A stretch of DNA of 64,000 bases from Liolophura sinensis (GCF_032854445.1 NC_088300.1:29929608-29993607), one strand, 5' to 3'; positions 1 through 11,499 are shown, numbered from the stretch's first letter. The notes: generated by a model not told the origin, from the sequence alone. Made by a program: numbers and translations.

Positions 1-168
1 TAGCGGTACACAGTCCATGTATCCATATATACGTATCACTGCTATGTTATGACTGCCACAGTTCGCAGGTAGCGGAGACGTCGGGACGAATCCAGCCAAG
101 AATCACACAGAACGGCTGTTCCATGGACATTCTTGCATTCTTATCCTTATCTGTAAACCTGTGATACA

Positions 169-292
169 ATGTCTCCACGCTTGGATATGATAAACTTCAC
201 GGACAAAATTACAGCAAGTGCTTCAACGGAGTCTATTTCAAAACTCTCCCCAAACTGGGACTTTGTCGTTGCCTTGTACAGTGTGTCTATAG
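169..292 (+). CDS. OPN5-like: Opsin exon 1: N-terminus and start of TM1
   Basis: Encodes residues 1-41 plus the first base of codon 42. It carries an NFT glycosylation sequon near residue 9, as expected for an extracellular opsin tail, and ends in the hydrophobic FVVALYSVSI. The donor G|GTAAGT at 292/293 is close to consensus. Downstream in-frame sequence to 351 is intron read-through. Confidence 0.8.
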
Positions 293-3200
293 GTAAGTTA
301 TCCCGCCTTTCGTTTTGGACAAACTATACTTTTGTTAAGGCACCACATTGAAATGTTCCGGCGGGACGTATCCACCTGGTAAGCCAGAGTTCCGGATTCA
401 ATCCCAACCGGACAATGTCAACTGAAAAAAGGCAGTCTAAAGTCATAGTACTAGGGGCCTATAATTTGCTAACATTTAAGCATTTGCATTTGGAATAAAA
501 ACCTGATTGCGATAAATTGACAAGAGACCTTATTCAGCTATCACAGTTTCGTCGTTGCTCTGGTTTTACTCTCTGTGTTGTACGTCTTCAGTTATATTAG
601 TACCTCCTGACATCGTGCTAAGCACAGTGAGATGGTGTGGGATTTACAGTTTACTTTTGAGGATTGGGTCGCCAGGCTTACCACAGATACAGTAAATTTA
701 ACAGCATAAAGACCGTAGCGTAACCCTGTACTGTCAATGGAGTCAACCAATCTTTAAAAAGACTTTAACCTCCTAACAAGGCAAGCGACACACCAACAAA
801 CACAAAGCTGCTAGTGGAATTTGGCTTTGGGATTTGGTGAATTTGCCAGCGCTGTAGGCATTCTTCTTTGACAAAGTGTTAAAAATAACTAGGCTATCTC
901 TGAATGAAATGTATTGAAGTTTTCAGTTTTTGTTTGATACTTATGAGCAACAACGGTCCTGCTTTTTGAAATTGTGATATCTTAAAATGAGCTTTTTGAA
1001 GCTACCAACATGTATACAATTCTAAACGAAATTCATACGGCCGACCAAACTTAACTATTTTAACTTTAAAATAAGAAGTTCTGTACATGTAAAGGTGGAA
1101 GTTCTGCACAACCTAAAGCGTGTAGGTTGGTGTTAGTGCCTATATTTATCCACATACTAACATAGAAACGTTCAGATACATTACTTGGGTGATTTATTCT
1201 CAGTCTAGCTTCGCAACCCAAGCAGCTTTCGAAATATGATCAGAAAGACACTGACAGATTAATAATAGGCTATTATATGAACCAAAAGTTAAAGGCTGCA
1301 TATCGGCCACACGTTAATTTCTTTGCTTTCTCATTAGTCCATAAACCAACATCGAGATAGCTATTAGCACTGCGCTCTCATGCTGAAGCGCATTCACGTT
1401 ATAACGATATTCTTGCATTGTCACTTCCGTTTCCAGCCACGTCCTCCTTATGCCTGAATGGGATTCTCCTGAGCGTTGCGTACAGGAAGAGGAAACGTCT
1501 GCGCATAATTGAGTGTCTGATCATAAACCTGGCTGTTAGTGACATAGGACTGGCTCTCACCGTTTTCCCTTTGTTTATTTATTCCAACATTAATCATCGC
1601 TGGAGTTTCGGAGATGCAGGTAATTGTGCTTCATAGAAATTCCCATCAGGGTTATTGGAATGTCTCATTGATAAAAGTTGCCAAACAATGGTCAAAGGTG
1701 TCTAAGCAAAGGTGTTAGATTTTCCATTTCCCTCGAGAGAATTGCTCGCGCGATTAATTTCGCTACAGCCTTGAAAAATTATCTGCTCTATATTTCGCAA
1801 CTTCAGCCATTTTCAGACATCACAGGCTGTCGTACTCTACATACCAGGACATCATATTTCATTCTGGAAATGAGACCTTCCCACAAGTTACCTTCTGTGT
1901 TAGTGTCAGATTGTCTGTCACCGTATTCTTTGGAAATCCTTTGGGTTATTGATGACACTCGCTGCCAGACGCACTCACGCCAGATAAATCACTGAATAAA
2001 TACACGTGTATTCTACATTGCTCAGCACTGTAAGGAAAATGAAAAAAATCAACCCTTAAATCACCTCTCTATATTGCTTTGGATAGTAAAGCATTGCTGT
2101 GCATTGTAAAGTAAATTATGAAGAAATCAATCCGTAGGTCAGAACTTAATATTGCTCTGGATTGTAAAGCAAATAATAAAAAAACCAATCCATAAACTAA
2201 GAAACCAAAACAATCAGTCACATCTCTATATTGCTCTGAATTGTAAAGTAACTAAATAAAAACATCACTGGTTATGTCACAACTCTATAGGTTCGTTTGA
2301 GTTTAGACGACACTCCAAGAAAGAAACAGCGATCGATTTTTGTTGATTAGAATACTCGTGAAACAAATCACACTACTGAGATCGCTAAATCCCGCTGTGC
2401 CCAATGTACTCTCCATCACTGTGAGTTATTTTACCTGAATCTAATATGTCTTCGCTCTTCGTTACAGGTTGCCGCTATTTTGCCTTTATGTCGTTTTCTC
2501 TGGGGGTGGCCAGCATGATGTCCTTAGCGGAGATAGCATTTATGCGGTACCAGATGGTGTGTAAAAGTTCGGCCTCATGTACACCATGTCATGGTGAGCC
2601 CTGTTTAATGACGTTACATTTACTCGTGCAAGGTCGACCCGATTCCGAGGTGGATTTGATCATATTCATTCAGTAGCAAGCGGAATCGTACTCTGTATTA
2701 ACACATCATTTACTATGACTCAATCTTACTCTTCTCAAGACATTCACGTGCACCCAATTAAGCTTTGATCACACAGTATGACAATCGCCGTAAAAATTAC
2801 AAAAGGCTAAGTGCCGCACGTGCAATTTGTTCGTAGGCAAAGCCTATTGTAACTGCCATTGTGACACGTGTTATAAACATTTTTGCAAGAGCCACTCCCA
2901 CTGTCCATCAGTGAACGATGAAAAGCAAAGCAAATTATTTATACTTTGAATTTATTTATCTGGCTGCTGATTAACGATGTACTGGAGCAATTTGACTATG
3001 ACTGAATTTCCCCGAGTAAACCATTATGTCAGATACCCAGCTGACAAATTACGATCGGTGGTCGAGCGGTTAAAGGTGCTGATCTTCCAGTCTTCTATTG
3101 TACAATATACAATAGGAGCCGGTTCAAACTCGGCATCAGACAACGAATTTGTACATTTCCCCGCTTTCAAGCTTGGTTAGTAAATAGCACGTCAGCACCT

Positions 3201-5009
3201 TGACAAAGGTCTTTGGCTTACCCCGGTTTTTTCTACTAATAAAAACTGATTTGTATAAGTGAATCATTCTTGTTTGTTAATCAACAATGAAAAAAAAAAG
3301 ATGAATAAGTATCCAAGAATTTAGGCGATTGCGCTAGTGAGGGTCACATTTATACGTCGAAGGTGTATTTAATATCGTGAATAATAGATTGTGCTTGTTT
3401 TTTTTTTCTTGTATATAGTGTATCGTGGACGATTGTCTGATAAAGTGATGCTCATTGTCTTCCCGTATTTACACGGCATAACCTGGGCATCGGGTCCTTT
3501 CTTTGGATGGGGGGAATATGGCTATACTCCATACGGAACGGCATGCAGTTTGTTCTGGGACATGCGCAATCTCTCCTTCCTGGTATCAGCTTGTATCTTT
3601 TGCTTGGCGGTTCCTGTGGGAATTATGGTATTCAGCTATTCGAAAATCATTCAGAAGAAGAACAAGTCGGATCGTTCAATGGTAAACAGAAAAAAAGCAA
3701 GAGATAAACGATCTTCAAATCTGACCATGGTAAGTAGATTACGGTTGCATGCATCTTAGTTTTAACCTCGTAAGCCTTATACAAGAGTTTTGAGTTCGAA
3801 CTCTTTTATCGATGAAGATAGCAAAAGTCCTACTGTATCATGTGACCTGTCGAAAATGTTACGCAACTATTTTTGATCACTTTTACTATAACACGGGTGT
3901 CTGAAAAAAGTCTGATAAAAAGTCTTTTAGATCAGACGAAAGATGGAGAAAATTCAGAATCTGAGCGTTTGTGAACTTGAGAAGTTCCCACAGGAAAGAG
4001 GTGTTATTTGTGCCTCTGGAAAAGGTCAAGATTGCCTAAAGTCACATGACACTTTAGGTCTGTTTTATCCTTGCAACAAAAGAGTTCCAACTGGACAGTC
4101 CTTTATTGGCAACGCCGTGTTTAATAGTTCCGATAGAAATAACTAAGATTTGCATTACTACATTAAGAAACATTCTGCTGGTGGACTTTGGATTTGATTC
4201 ATGTGACTATCCATTGAATGTGATGACAACACAACATTTTCACCAACTCCAGACCAGTGACGTTTAATAAATTTCATATATTTTATCTACTTCTGCGCAA
4301 GTTTGAGTGTTATTTGGCGTCTAAGCTGCCACAAATTAAGTAGAATAAAACCTTAGCTGAGGTAAATAAACAGAGCGGTTTCACTTTGAACTATTTGTCA
4401 ACTATCACGCTGTCTTCGCTACCTTGCTTTTACTCTCTATGCTGTTGTATTTCATATTAGTTAATCTAAAGTGTTAATCAAATACTGACACATAATAACA
4501 TCATGTTGTACATGCCAGGTAGCAGAGCATGGTTGCCAAAATAGACAAATTAACGAATTCACCAAATGAACAAAACTGATACTATACGGTAAAGAGGCGA
4601 ATTGACTATAATCTGCTGTTATTTCTGTTTTCAGAAGACAATGTCCATGTGTGCAGCATTCGTAATAGCCTGGACGCCGTATGCCATTGTCGGACTACTG
4701 ACAATGGTGATTCCATTGAAGGAGTTCCCAATGCCAATGTTTGTTTTGCCATCACTATGTGCCAAGTCTTCTGTGACAACAAACCCTATTTTACATGCCG
4801 CCATGAGCTCGAGCTACAGAAGGGACATCAAACTATTGTTCGTGCATATAAAGCAGATTTTGTGCTGTGCTTTCTGTCATCGGAAATCAGCCAAAGTTAC
4901 AACAAACCTAGAAAATAAAGGAATTTTGCTGAAAACGTTAGACAGAAACTGTCACGTGATATCGAGTGATAACAGTCCAGCTTCTTCCGATCGATCAACA
5001 TCGTTGTAA
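169..5009 (+). CDS. OPN5-like: Neuropsin (OPN5)-type opsin, five exons
   Basis: Light-sensing seven-transmembrane GPCR that would bind retinal in the plasma membrane. Exons are 169-292, 1437-1619, 2468-2593 (3' end uncertain), 3419-3729 and 4635-5009; with this model the protein is 372 aa, against about 354 aa for vertebrate OPN5. All junctions are GT-AG and phases match (1, 1, 1, 0). Seen directly: TM1 N of CLNGILL, TM2 NLAVSDIG, TM3 cysteine C104, ECL2 PYGTACS with C187, TM5 VFSYSKII, TM6 AWTPYA, and TM7 PSLCAKSS with the Schiff-base lysine K292 (4764-4766). The TM5 end, ECL2 and TM6 match OPN5 better than other opsin groups known to me. Odd: the DRY position reads MRY, NPxxY reads NPILH, and the E113- and E181-equivalent sites are F107 and T181. 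Start chosen at 169 because the N-terminus then runs into TM1 with a length like OPN5; an upstream non-coding exon cannot be excluded. The opsin call is firm; the subgroup is likely. Confidence 0.9.
445..625 (+). repeat. Dispersed repeat DR, copy 1 (opsin intron 1)
   Basis: Contains the family string around TATAATTTGCTAACATTTAA, then GATAAATTGACAAGAGAC and TATCACAGTTTCGTCGTTGC followed by TTTACTCTCTGTG. The same ordered words recur in seven other places in this window. No coding capacity is visible. Confidence 0.7.
1437..1619 (+). CDS. OPN5-like: Opsin exon 2: TM1-TM2
   Basis: Acceptor TTTCCAG at 1430-1436 and donor G|GTAATT at 1619/1620. Encodes residues 42-103: the TM1 core with its conserved N, the basic first intracellular loop RKRKRLR, TM2 with NLAVSDIG, and HRWSFGDAG before the TM3 cysteine. 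Upstream codons back to an ATG at 1418 are intron sequence. Confidence 0.88.
2000..2290. repeat. Degenerate tandem repeat in opsin intron 2
   Basis: Four imperfect units of roughly 55-85 bp share the words TATATTGCTCTGGATTGTAA and AAAAAACCAATCC. The copies differ by many substitutions, so the array is old. Confidence 0.65.
2468..2593 (+). CDS. OPN5-like: Opsin exon 3: TM3, donor uncertain
   Basis: Acceptor GTTACAG ends at 2467. Encodes GCRYFAFMS, with the disulphide cysteine C104, then TM3 ending MRYQMVC. The next exon needs a phase-1 donor. Phase-1 GT sites occur after 2560, 2578, 2587 and 2593. The last (ATG|GTGAGC) has the best consensus and is used here, but it makes the TM3-to-ECL2 stretch about six residues longer than in vertebrate OPN5. 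The site after 2578 restores nearly the usual length but is weaker. Confidence 0.75.
3053..3275 (+). mobile_element. tRNA-derived SINE ('SINE-D') in opsin intron 3
   Basis: Starts with a pol III A-box-like TGGTCGAGCGGTTAAAGG and has a B-box-like CCGGTTCAAACTC about 65 bases on. It continues into a body with GACAAAGGTCTTTGGCTTAC and ends near ATAAGTGAATCATTCTTG, a weakened form of the 3' domain seen in SINE-A. A small hairpin (TTGTACAATATACAA) lies between the boxes. Confidence 0.7.
3419..3729 (+). CDS. OPN5-like: Opsin exon 4: TM4, ECL2, TM5, third cytoplasmic loop
   Basis: Acceptor with a long T tract ending TATATAG at 3418; donor ATG|GTAAGT at 3729/3730. Encodes the TM4 tryptophan (GITWASGP), FGWGEY, the ECL2 cysteine in PYGTACS, TM5 with a conserved proline and VFSYSKII, and a lysine-rich third loop. 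T181, six residues before C187, occupies the site that is glutamate in rhodopsin and OPN5. Confidence 0.9.
4235..4470 (+). repeat. Dispersed repeat DR, copy 2 (opsin intron 4)
   Basis: Carries CCAGACCAGTGACGTTTAAT at its left, then TAGAATAAAACC, CTGAGGTAAAT, CAACTATCACGCTGTC and TTTACTCTCTATGCTGT in the same order as the other copies. Confidence 0.7.
4635..5009 (+). CDS. OPN5-like: Opsin exon 5: TM6, TM7 and C-terminal tail
   Basis: Acceptor GTTTTCAG ends at 4634, phase 0. Encodes TM6 (FVIAWTPYA), TM7 with retinal lysine K292, NPILH in place of NPxxY, a CCAFC cysteine cluster that could be palmitoylated, and a serine-rich tail ending ASSDRSTSL before TAA at 5007-5009. The serine-rich end is a plausible arrestin/kinase target by family analogy. 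Confidence 0.92.
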   Translation, partial: KTMSMCAAFVIAWTPYAIVGLLTMVIPLKEFPMPMFVLPSLCAKSSVTTNPILHAAMSSSYRRDIKLLFVHIKQILCCAFCHRKSAKVTTNLENKGILLKTLDRNCHVISSDNSPASSDRSTSL

Positions 5010-6790
5010 TCTCCAGGACGAAGGAGAGAATAATGTGATTGGCTACAACAAAGTCAATTCAAATCGTGGAATTGTTTTTGCACTACTGAAGAGCACTCAT
5101 GCATCGAAAAGTGTGACGTAATATAGGGAGAAGAAGAAAAAAGAGCACGGCCCTGAATAGCTTTGGTAAAGATGTGAAAGGGTATGACGAGCTCCTTGTT
5201 CGTGTGTTTATGGCTATGATAAAATACTATGAACCGGCCATCATGTGATGTTAATGGCGAGAAAAGTAGACACTTGTTGAAAATGTGATGCTGACAAAGT
5301 GATAATAGCGGACGATGATAATGCATTGTGATAAGCGGACTGTGGTCGTCTTTGTGATAAGTGATAAGCATATTTAAAAGCAAGTAACGTAAAACACTAA
5401 CCTAAAGTGTGTGTCAGACTAAAGACCATTAAACATTGTCTAGGGAAAATAGTTCGGGTTATTTAAAGATCATTCTACTCGGTTGGCAAAATTCTAAAAC
5501 AACCAGCGTTCTGTTTTGCTGGACAATGTTAAATGGTTTTCATGCGATGTATTCTTCATTTTAGTGCTTTTTTTTGCTTTAAACTGTTTGGAAAAGACGT
5601 TTGGAGTTACGCCATCTGGGTGGTTTTGTCGCAACGTAATTCCTCAATGCATCATCTTGCATTGGAAGCAAAGTGAACTGCCTCACCTATTTCAGCACCA
5701 CGTGTAAGTAAACTCAAACATTCCGTCTACAGTACACGACCCGATGTGACAATAGGAAATTGGGCAAGCGCCACCATGGATGTTGTTACCTTACATGACT
5801 CACGATATATGACCAACAATATGACCGCCGCATGAAGACTGGCGTTCAAAGGGAATTTACATTAAAATTCCGTTAATGGAGACAAGTGCTCACTCTAATT
5901 TAGGGATCGGTTCATGAAGCATACTTAGTGTTAAGTAGCTCTGAGCCAAGAACACTTCATGAAACCGGTCACAATTTCGCATTCTGTTCTGGACAGCACA
6001 CTGTTTTGTTTACTACACAACATTAACCTTCTTTAACCAAAATGCTTGAAATATTTACATGATGCGATTACTGCAGATGAAAGTATATATTTTCAGAATA
6101 ACACTACACGAATTCATATCTCGAAAGGGTAAAGCGTTGTAATTGTTTGTTTATTGTAAAATGTAACGCCATTTTTAGATTCTTCATTTTATCAAAAATG
6201 GCAGATTTTTAGGTTTGGTTATGAATGAAAATACTAAGGGACGTCGATTGTTAAATATCATTAACTATATACTGAAAATGTAGCTATAATGCATCAGATG
6301 TTGATTTATAAGCTTTAAGTTTGTAATGACTCCTTCCAGTGGGATTTGTTAGTTTATACACCCACACATACGCATTCGCATACACAATGAAGGCGACACT
6401 AGGTCGGAAGAAACAAGAAAGCCAAAAACACTTATAAAAATTTAAAAATAAAATATGATACTGAACGCGACAGTGTTTGTATGTAACTTTCTAAAAAGGA
6501 GAATTGAATGCATAACAAAGGGACAAACCCTAAAACAAGTTCTTTGAGAGACAGTGCCTTTCACACATTTTTGTGATAGTATTACGACAGACTTGTTGTG
6601 TGCTAAATAAATATATTTCTGTTATGTAAACAAAGTGCTTGTTGTTCTTGCGCAGGAAATTTGTAGATTTCCCCTCTATCGATTCTCATAAAGCCTTGGT
6701 GACAATAAGCGGTTTACGGCGCTTGTGTGACAGTTTGTGCAGTCTAACGTTTGCTAAACTTTTCCTCCGCCAATCTCATGTACATATGTG
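5010..6790. other. Opsin 3' flank, no second gene
   Basis: Presumed 3' UTR and intergenic DNA. ATTAAA near 5427 and AATAAA near 6605 are possible polyadenylation signals; neither is backed by further evidence. Several short open frames exist but show no recognisable domain. Confidence 0.5.
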
Positions 6791-6895
6791 TACGACGCAT
6801 GTGGAAGCTAGGCAAAGGCCGGTGGTTTATGACGGGCACTCCGGCTTCCTCTAACGATACAAATGAGTGCCATCATTGAATAAATAAATATAATT
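6790..6895 (+). mobile_element. SINE-D 3' remnant
   Basis: GGCAAAGGCCGGTGGTTTAT, CACTCCGGCTTCCTC and an AATAAATAAAT tail match the 3' body of the SINE-D family. The tRNA-like head is missing. Confidence 0.55.
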
Positions 6896-8060
6896 ATGTT
6901 CTACAAGTACCTATACCTAACATACGCGTATCTGAGAAACTCGCTCTTACATATTTAATTTTTTTCCGGGGGTCTAGTTAGATACTAATCTTAACGGTTG
7001 TGTTAATTGCCATATTTTATTTGATGAAGTTCTTGTTTTCTCATCTTGTCACAGCCTTTTGCGATGTACTCTTTGTATATCGATATCGAAACTCACATTC
7101 ACATATATCCCGTGCTGGGATGGTTGATAAGGACTACTGTGACAGCGCATCGTCACAGCTTCTCATCTCATTTTCGCCAATTCGCATCGCATCACAATTT
7201 CTCATCGTCCCTTTGCTAAAGGGTATCATCGTTTCTTCTCATCGGTTTATCGGTTCATCGCCCCTTCGCGTCGTAACTTCTCCCCTTCGCATCGCAATTA
7301 CACTCCCAAGCAAATAACAGGCAAACGCTGTGGCCCTTATCGGCCATCATACATATTATCATTATTAGTTTAAAGCGTACGGTTCAATGTTAATCTTTTG
7401 TGGAGTAATGCATGAGACGTGGGTATGACAAACAATACGATTTCATACTTCAGTTTGCTTTTTTGTTATGTTTTGTCGTGGATGGTTTGGATAATAAGCG
7501 TTTTGTTTTCTTTAACCAATGGCAGGTTTGTGTGGAATACATCATGGTAGAAATACATTTACCAGGTATTAAAGAAACGTATGTGTTTTATGATATTTTT
7601 GGTTATATGCCGAAGCCAACAGCTTTATATACAGAAATCAACGTGGCACACAAAAACGCACAGTGGAAATGCTAAGATCATTTATTTCAGATGCATGTAC
7701 AAGAAGTCTAGCTCAAAAAATTTTCGTTGTGCAAAAAATCGGAAACAGATGCGTTCCGGGAACCTCTTTCATGCTTTTTCCCCTATAATTTTCAAACAAA
7801 ATCAAGGCTTGTTTCTGCCAAAGACAATACATAATGATAAAAAACACAGATAGCTAACCTTATGTTCGAGGTATCGTGACAGGCATCTTGTAAAAAAGTT
7901 TCTACCCGAAAGAAACCAAGTTAGATGCATTCATTTACTTGATTTTTGTACTCATACGATGGCTGTTTAAGTGGTCTTCAACAAACACATAACTGCGCAA
8001 ACAGCCCTTGAGTGCAGTTTACCCAGTGATTGTTGCCCAAGGACCACGAATAATCGGGGT
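6896..8060. other. No gene seen
   Basis: AT-rich DNA. Around 7140-7310 there is a loose reiteration of TTCTCATC and CTTCGCATCGC words, apparently low-complexity. Open frames here have no recognisable domain. Confidence 0.5.
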
Positions 8061-8062
8061 GT

Positions 8063-8266
8063 GAGGTGGTGTCGTACGTGACGATTGTCTGTTCAAGATC
8101 GGGTTCGAACCCACCCCTCATGTACCATCGGTTTTGAGTTTCGTACCTTATACCGATACCTTATATTTATTCGATTTGTGTTTTACGTCGTACTCAAGTA
8201 TATTTCACTTATACTACGGCGTCCAGCGTTATGGTGGCAGGAAACTGAACAGAGCCGTCATCCGGA
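8063..8266. mobile_element. tRNA-like fragment and adjacent SINE-A remnant
   Basis: 8063-8130 holds a good B box (GGGTTCGAACCC) on the + strand. 8165-8266 is a SINE-A 3' part on the - strand with GTTTTACGTCGTACTCAAG, ATTTCACTTATACTACGGCG and GTTATGGTGGCAGGAAAC. Confidence 0.65.
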
Positions 8267-9335
8267 AATTAAACTCTAAAGGGTCTCTAAAGGACTGCTG
8301 TGAACGTCCCAAAGTCACTGCTGAGCTTTATCATTGCATATGCACTTTTATCTGTGATTGCGCTGCCTCACATTGCATTCGCTACTACCCATCAAGGAAA
8401 TTATTCAGCTCAAACTGGTTTTTAACTTGGTTATGCCATTGGATGTTAAGGTCATGTATGTACGGAAAAGCCAAACATCAAAAATGTAAAAGCGACCCAA
8501 ACAACATAGGACATCCATCATCCGTTATCTGCTGAGGACTGACGACATCACGGCCATCTTATCACGTCGGGTACTGCCAGAATACTCTTACTCACACCAC
8601 GTTTTTCTACATAGTTTTTCGATTTTCTCAAATCCGGGAACTTCATTCAGTTGTGGTGAACGACGAGGATTGAAGGTAACATGGGAATTGAAGATATACG
8701 ACAAATGAACAAAAAGGGATTCTTGTTCATTTGTCGTTATCACTCTCAGAACAGTGCCTGATAATATCCGGAAAAATATATTGTATTTGACAACAGAACA
8801 ATATGGTACCATATGTAACAGCCAAAGCGTAGTTTTAGACTCTTCTTCCCGTGAGGCAGAGTTTGGAATTGACTTTCATGTTATTTAGAAATTTTCACCT
8901 CCTTGTCTTCGCGAATAGGCGCGGGTAAAACAGCAAATGCCCGGATGCCGGCGACTTCGAACAGCATTTTTTTTCTTTTTATATTTAATGACACAGATTT
9001 GGTTGTGATATTGACGCCACGGGTATTCCAGGAATGGCACTATGGGATAAACCGTGATCTGGTTTTCTATATACTGTCACAGGCGAGCCAACATTAAGCA
9101 ACTACTGATTCCACCACGGACAGATAAACTTTTGTGGCTGAATTCTGAATTCTTCCACATGGTGCAGATCTGTCATTTCTCGGTTCTCAAGTCTGGTGCT
9201 GATGAAAAGCTCCGCTGAACTTATCCGACAAGGAGGCCAATGATATTTGCTGGTGGCTGGTCGATGGTTAAGGATGGCGTTTTTTTGCGCGTTTATGCTT
9301 CTGATACTGTCTGATATCTTAGCTAGGAGAGGTGG
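8267..9335. other. No gene seen
   Basis: A short hairpin lies at about 8702-8735 (CAAATGAACAAAAAG and its complement CTTGTTCATTTG). Nothing else recognisable. Confidence 0.5.
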
Positions 9336-9339
9336 ATCG

Positions 9340-9645
9340 CGGCCGTATGGTTAAAGTGATTGTCCAAGGGACACGCGCGGCGTGGGTTCATAACCAGTTT
9401 CGCTACTTGGCTGCCTCGCTACTTAGCCTTGTATTATAAAGGTCGAGCTTTGGCTTCGATGCCTCGTTACTTGACTCCTTGAAAGTCAGGATTAGGACGC
9501 GAGGTAGCGAGGCAGCGAGATATATGATGTACAAGCCTATACAACACACATGGGAAATTTCATCAGTAACTTTCCAAAGGTCAGTAGTTTATTTCTAGCA
9601 CGCTGGATTCTTCCGCCCATAAAACTGACCATCATTCTTGAGTAT
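9340..9645 (+). mobile_element. SINE-like element carrying a small inverted-repeat insert
   Basis: The head has a tRNA-like CGCGGCCGTATGGTTAAAG and a degraded B box (GTGGGTTCATAACC). The 3' end has CCCATAAAACTGACCATCAT then ATTCTTGAGTATGGC, typical of SINE-D. Between them, 9395-9525 contains GGCTGCCTCGCTACTTAG and its near complement GAGGTAGCGAGGCAGC. Confidence 0.5.
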
Positions 9646-9649
9646 GGCC

Positions 9650-11415
9650 ATACAGAAACAGATAATAAATCTTTAATTATGGAACTCCACTGATATATAA
9701 ATGCCAGTATCACGTAATGTTGTTACAATGCGCAGCTTTGGGGTTGTGACGTTATGACATTGTGATAGTGCCCCTTTGAGCCGGGCCACTTTACCCCAAG
9801 GTGGCGCACATCAGTGGATTTCAGCGTAGGGGGAAGCATACAATAATTAATAATATGAAATAGGCAAAACCTAAGACCGAACGCAGGTCTACGTATACAT
9901 TGTACATCTATTAGGCAAATTAATAACTAGGGGTACATGTGCTACATTATCTATTATCTACATATAAGCCATTTATATAGAAGCTGAAAGCGTAAACAAA
10001 GAATTTGTCAAATATATAGACCTATTTTGGCTGTTGCGTATGTCGAATGTGGGAAAATACTTGTTCGGTTTTTGTATCTTTCTGCCTGATACCATCGGCA
10101 TCGCTGTTATGAACGTACGGCCTGTGCTGTTTTCGCCTAGTACCCGCCCCCCCCAAAAAAACATGTGAATAATGTGAATAATAAATATTGAGTAAAATAT
10201 CCGACAAGTGTCAAGAGAACCCTTTTCATTCGAAAAAGCATCAATTTACATTCAACTGAGTCATGTGAAAAGTTCATTGAAGCTAGCATACAGCCGATCG
10301 CTGATTTGCGCGTGATTGCTATACCTCAAGGCTGAACTTTGTCGAGTATTAAGGCTCTTACGCCAACAATGGCTAGGAGTTACAGAGAAAGAAAATGTTT
10401 AAAAGATTAATTGTGATTATGTGTCAGGAGGTGAAAATCAAAAACGTTCAGCGCACACAAATTTTAGAATCTGGAGCGGTTGATTCTGTTTGGTATTTTT
10501 CCCATCATCATTTTCACCATGGCAGCCATTATAGACCGGAAGTTCGGCGGCCATATTTACCGTGTCTCAAGAATATGACTGGTAAATGAATTAAACTTAC
10601 ACCATACGCGTAGGCCTCTCTTCGCTCGGTATTATCCATAAACTATGCATTTTACTAACTGAAATATTCATTTCACAAGAATTTTAAGGTGAATCGGGTA
10701 GCTAAAGTCATGTTTTGTTCAAAATTTTCATGTACATGTACATAAAACAATGATAAAATGAAGAGAGACACGAGTAGGGTGTCTCACGTTTAGCCTCGTG
10801 GCTTATTCCTTCGAGCAGACATCTAACTAATATTCTTCAGAGAAAATGCCTTAAGTGTTCCAAGAAATCTATATTGTGCGTCCCTTGGATGCAAGACATT
10901 GCTATGTATCAAGTCTTAATGAGAAGAAAGGTCGGGAGAAAGTTTTTGTGACTACCTCGTTCCAAACGTATAATTTCAGAGAAATTGTTCAAAATTTATC
11001 CAAAAGCTATTGTACTAATTTATGTCTAGAGGTTGTCTCCAGAACTAAAACGTGCAATTGCTTCACGAGCAACGTAGGCTACAAAATTATGTGTAAACTG
11101 GTGGTTGGTTTCTTTTCTATTCGTTAAATTGGAACGGCGCTATTTATTTACCAGAGAATTATCGTCATGCCTAGATAAGCCTTTTAGCAGCGAGTCTCTA
11201 GGCGTAACCAAGGCACGAGAATGTGGGTGCAAATTGGACGGAACAACAGATGTTTATTGTACAGTTGAATTTTCTTTTTCGTGCGTTGTCATTACCAGCA
11301 TTATCGAGTTACAAGTTGTCTCCTGGTGATTACGATGCTAACCAATATTTTTGAGAGAAATGGATTTTAATTTGTGCGTCACATGTGCTCATAACATGTG
11401 CTACAGAAGTAATAC
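9650..11415. other. No gene seen
   Basis: Contains a C8A6 homopolymer run near 10149-10160. Short open frames show no domain I recognise. Confidence 0.5.
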
Positions 11416-11419
11416 GAGC

Positions 11420-11420
<1 letters not shown>

Positions 11421-11455
<35 letters not shown>

Positions 11456-11494
11456 AAAATAAATAAAATAAAACATAAATAAATAAATAAAAAC
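11421..11494. repeat. (AAAT)n microsatellite
   Basis: Nearly uninterrupted AAAT units. SINE-A elements end in the same motif, so this may be an expanded SINE tail, but no SINE body adjoins it. Confidence 0.9.
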
Positions 11495-11499
11495 AATTC

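Noticed and set aside
1678-1995. 105-codon + strand frame in opsin intron 2
   Set aside because: No domain, no splice sites in register, and it lies between two firmly placed opsin exons.
3503-3707. Overlapping frames within opsin exon 4
   Set aside because: They are other-frame readings of the opsin coding sequence.
7000-7317. Serine/arginine-rich 105-codon frame
   Set aside because: Comes from low-complexity TCATC and CGCATCGC words; no supporting features.
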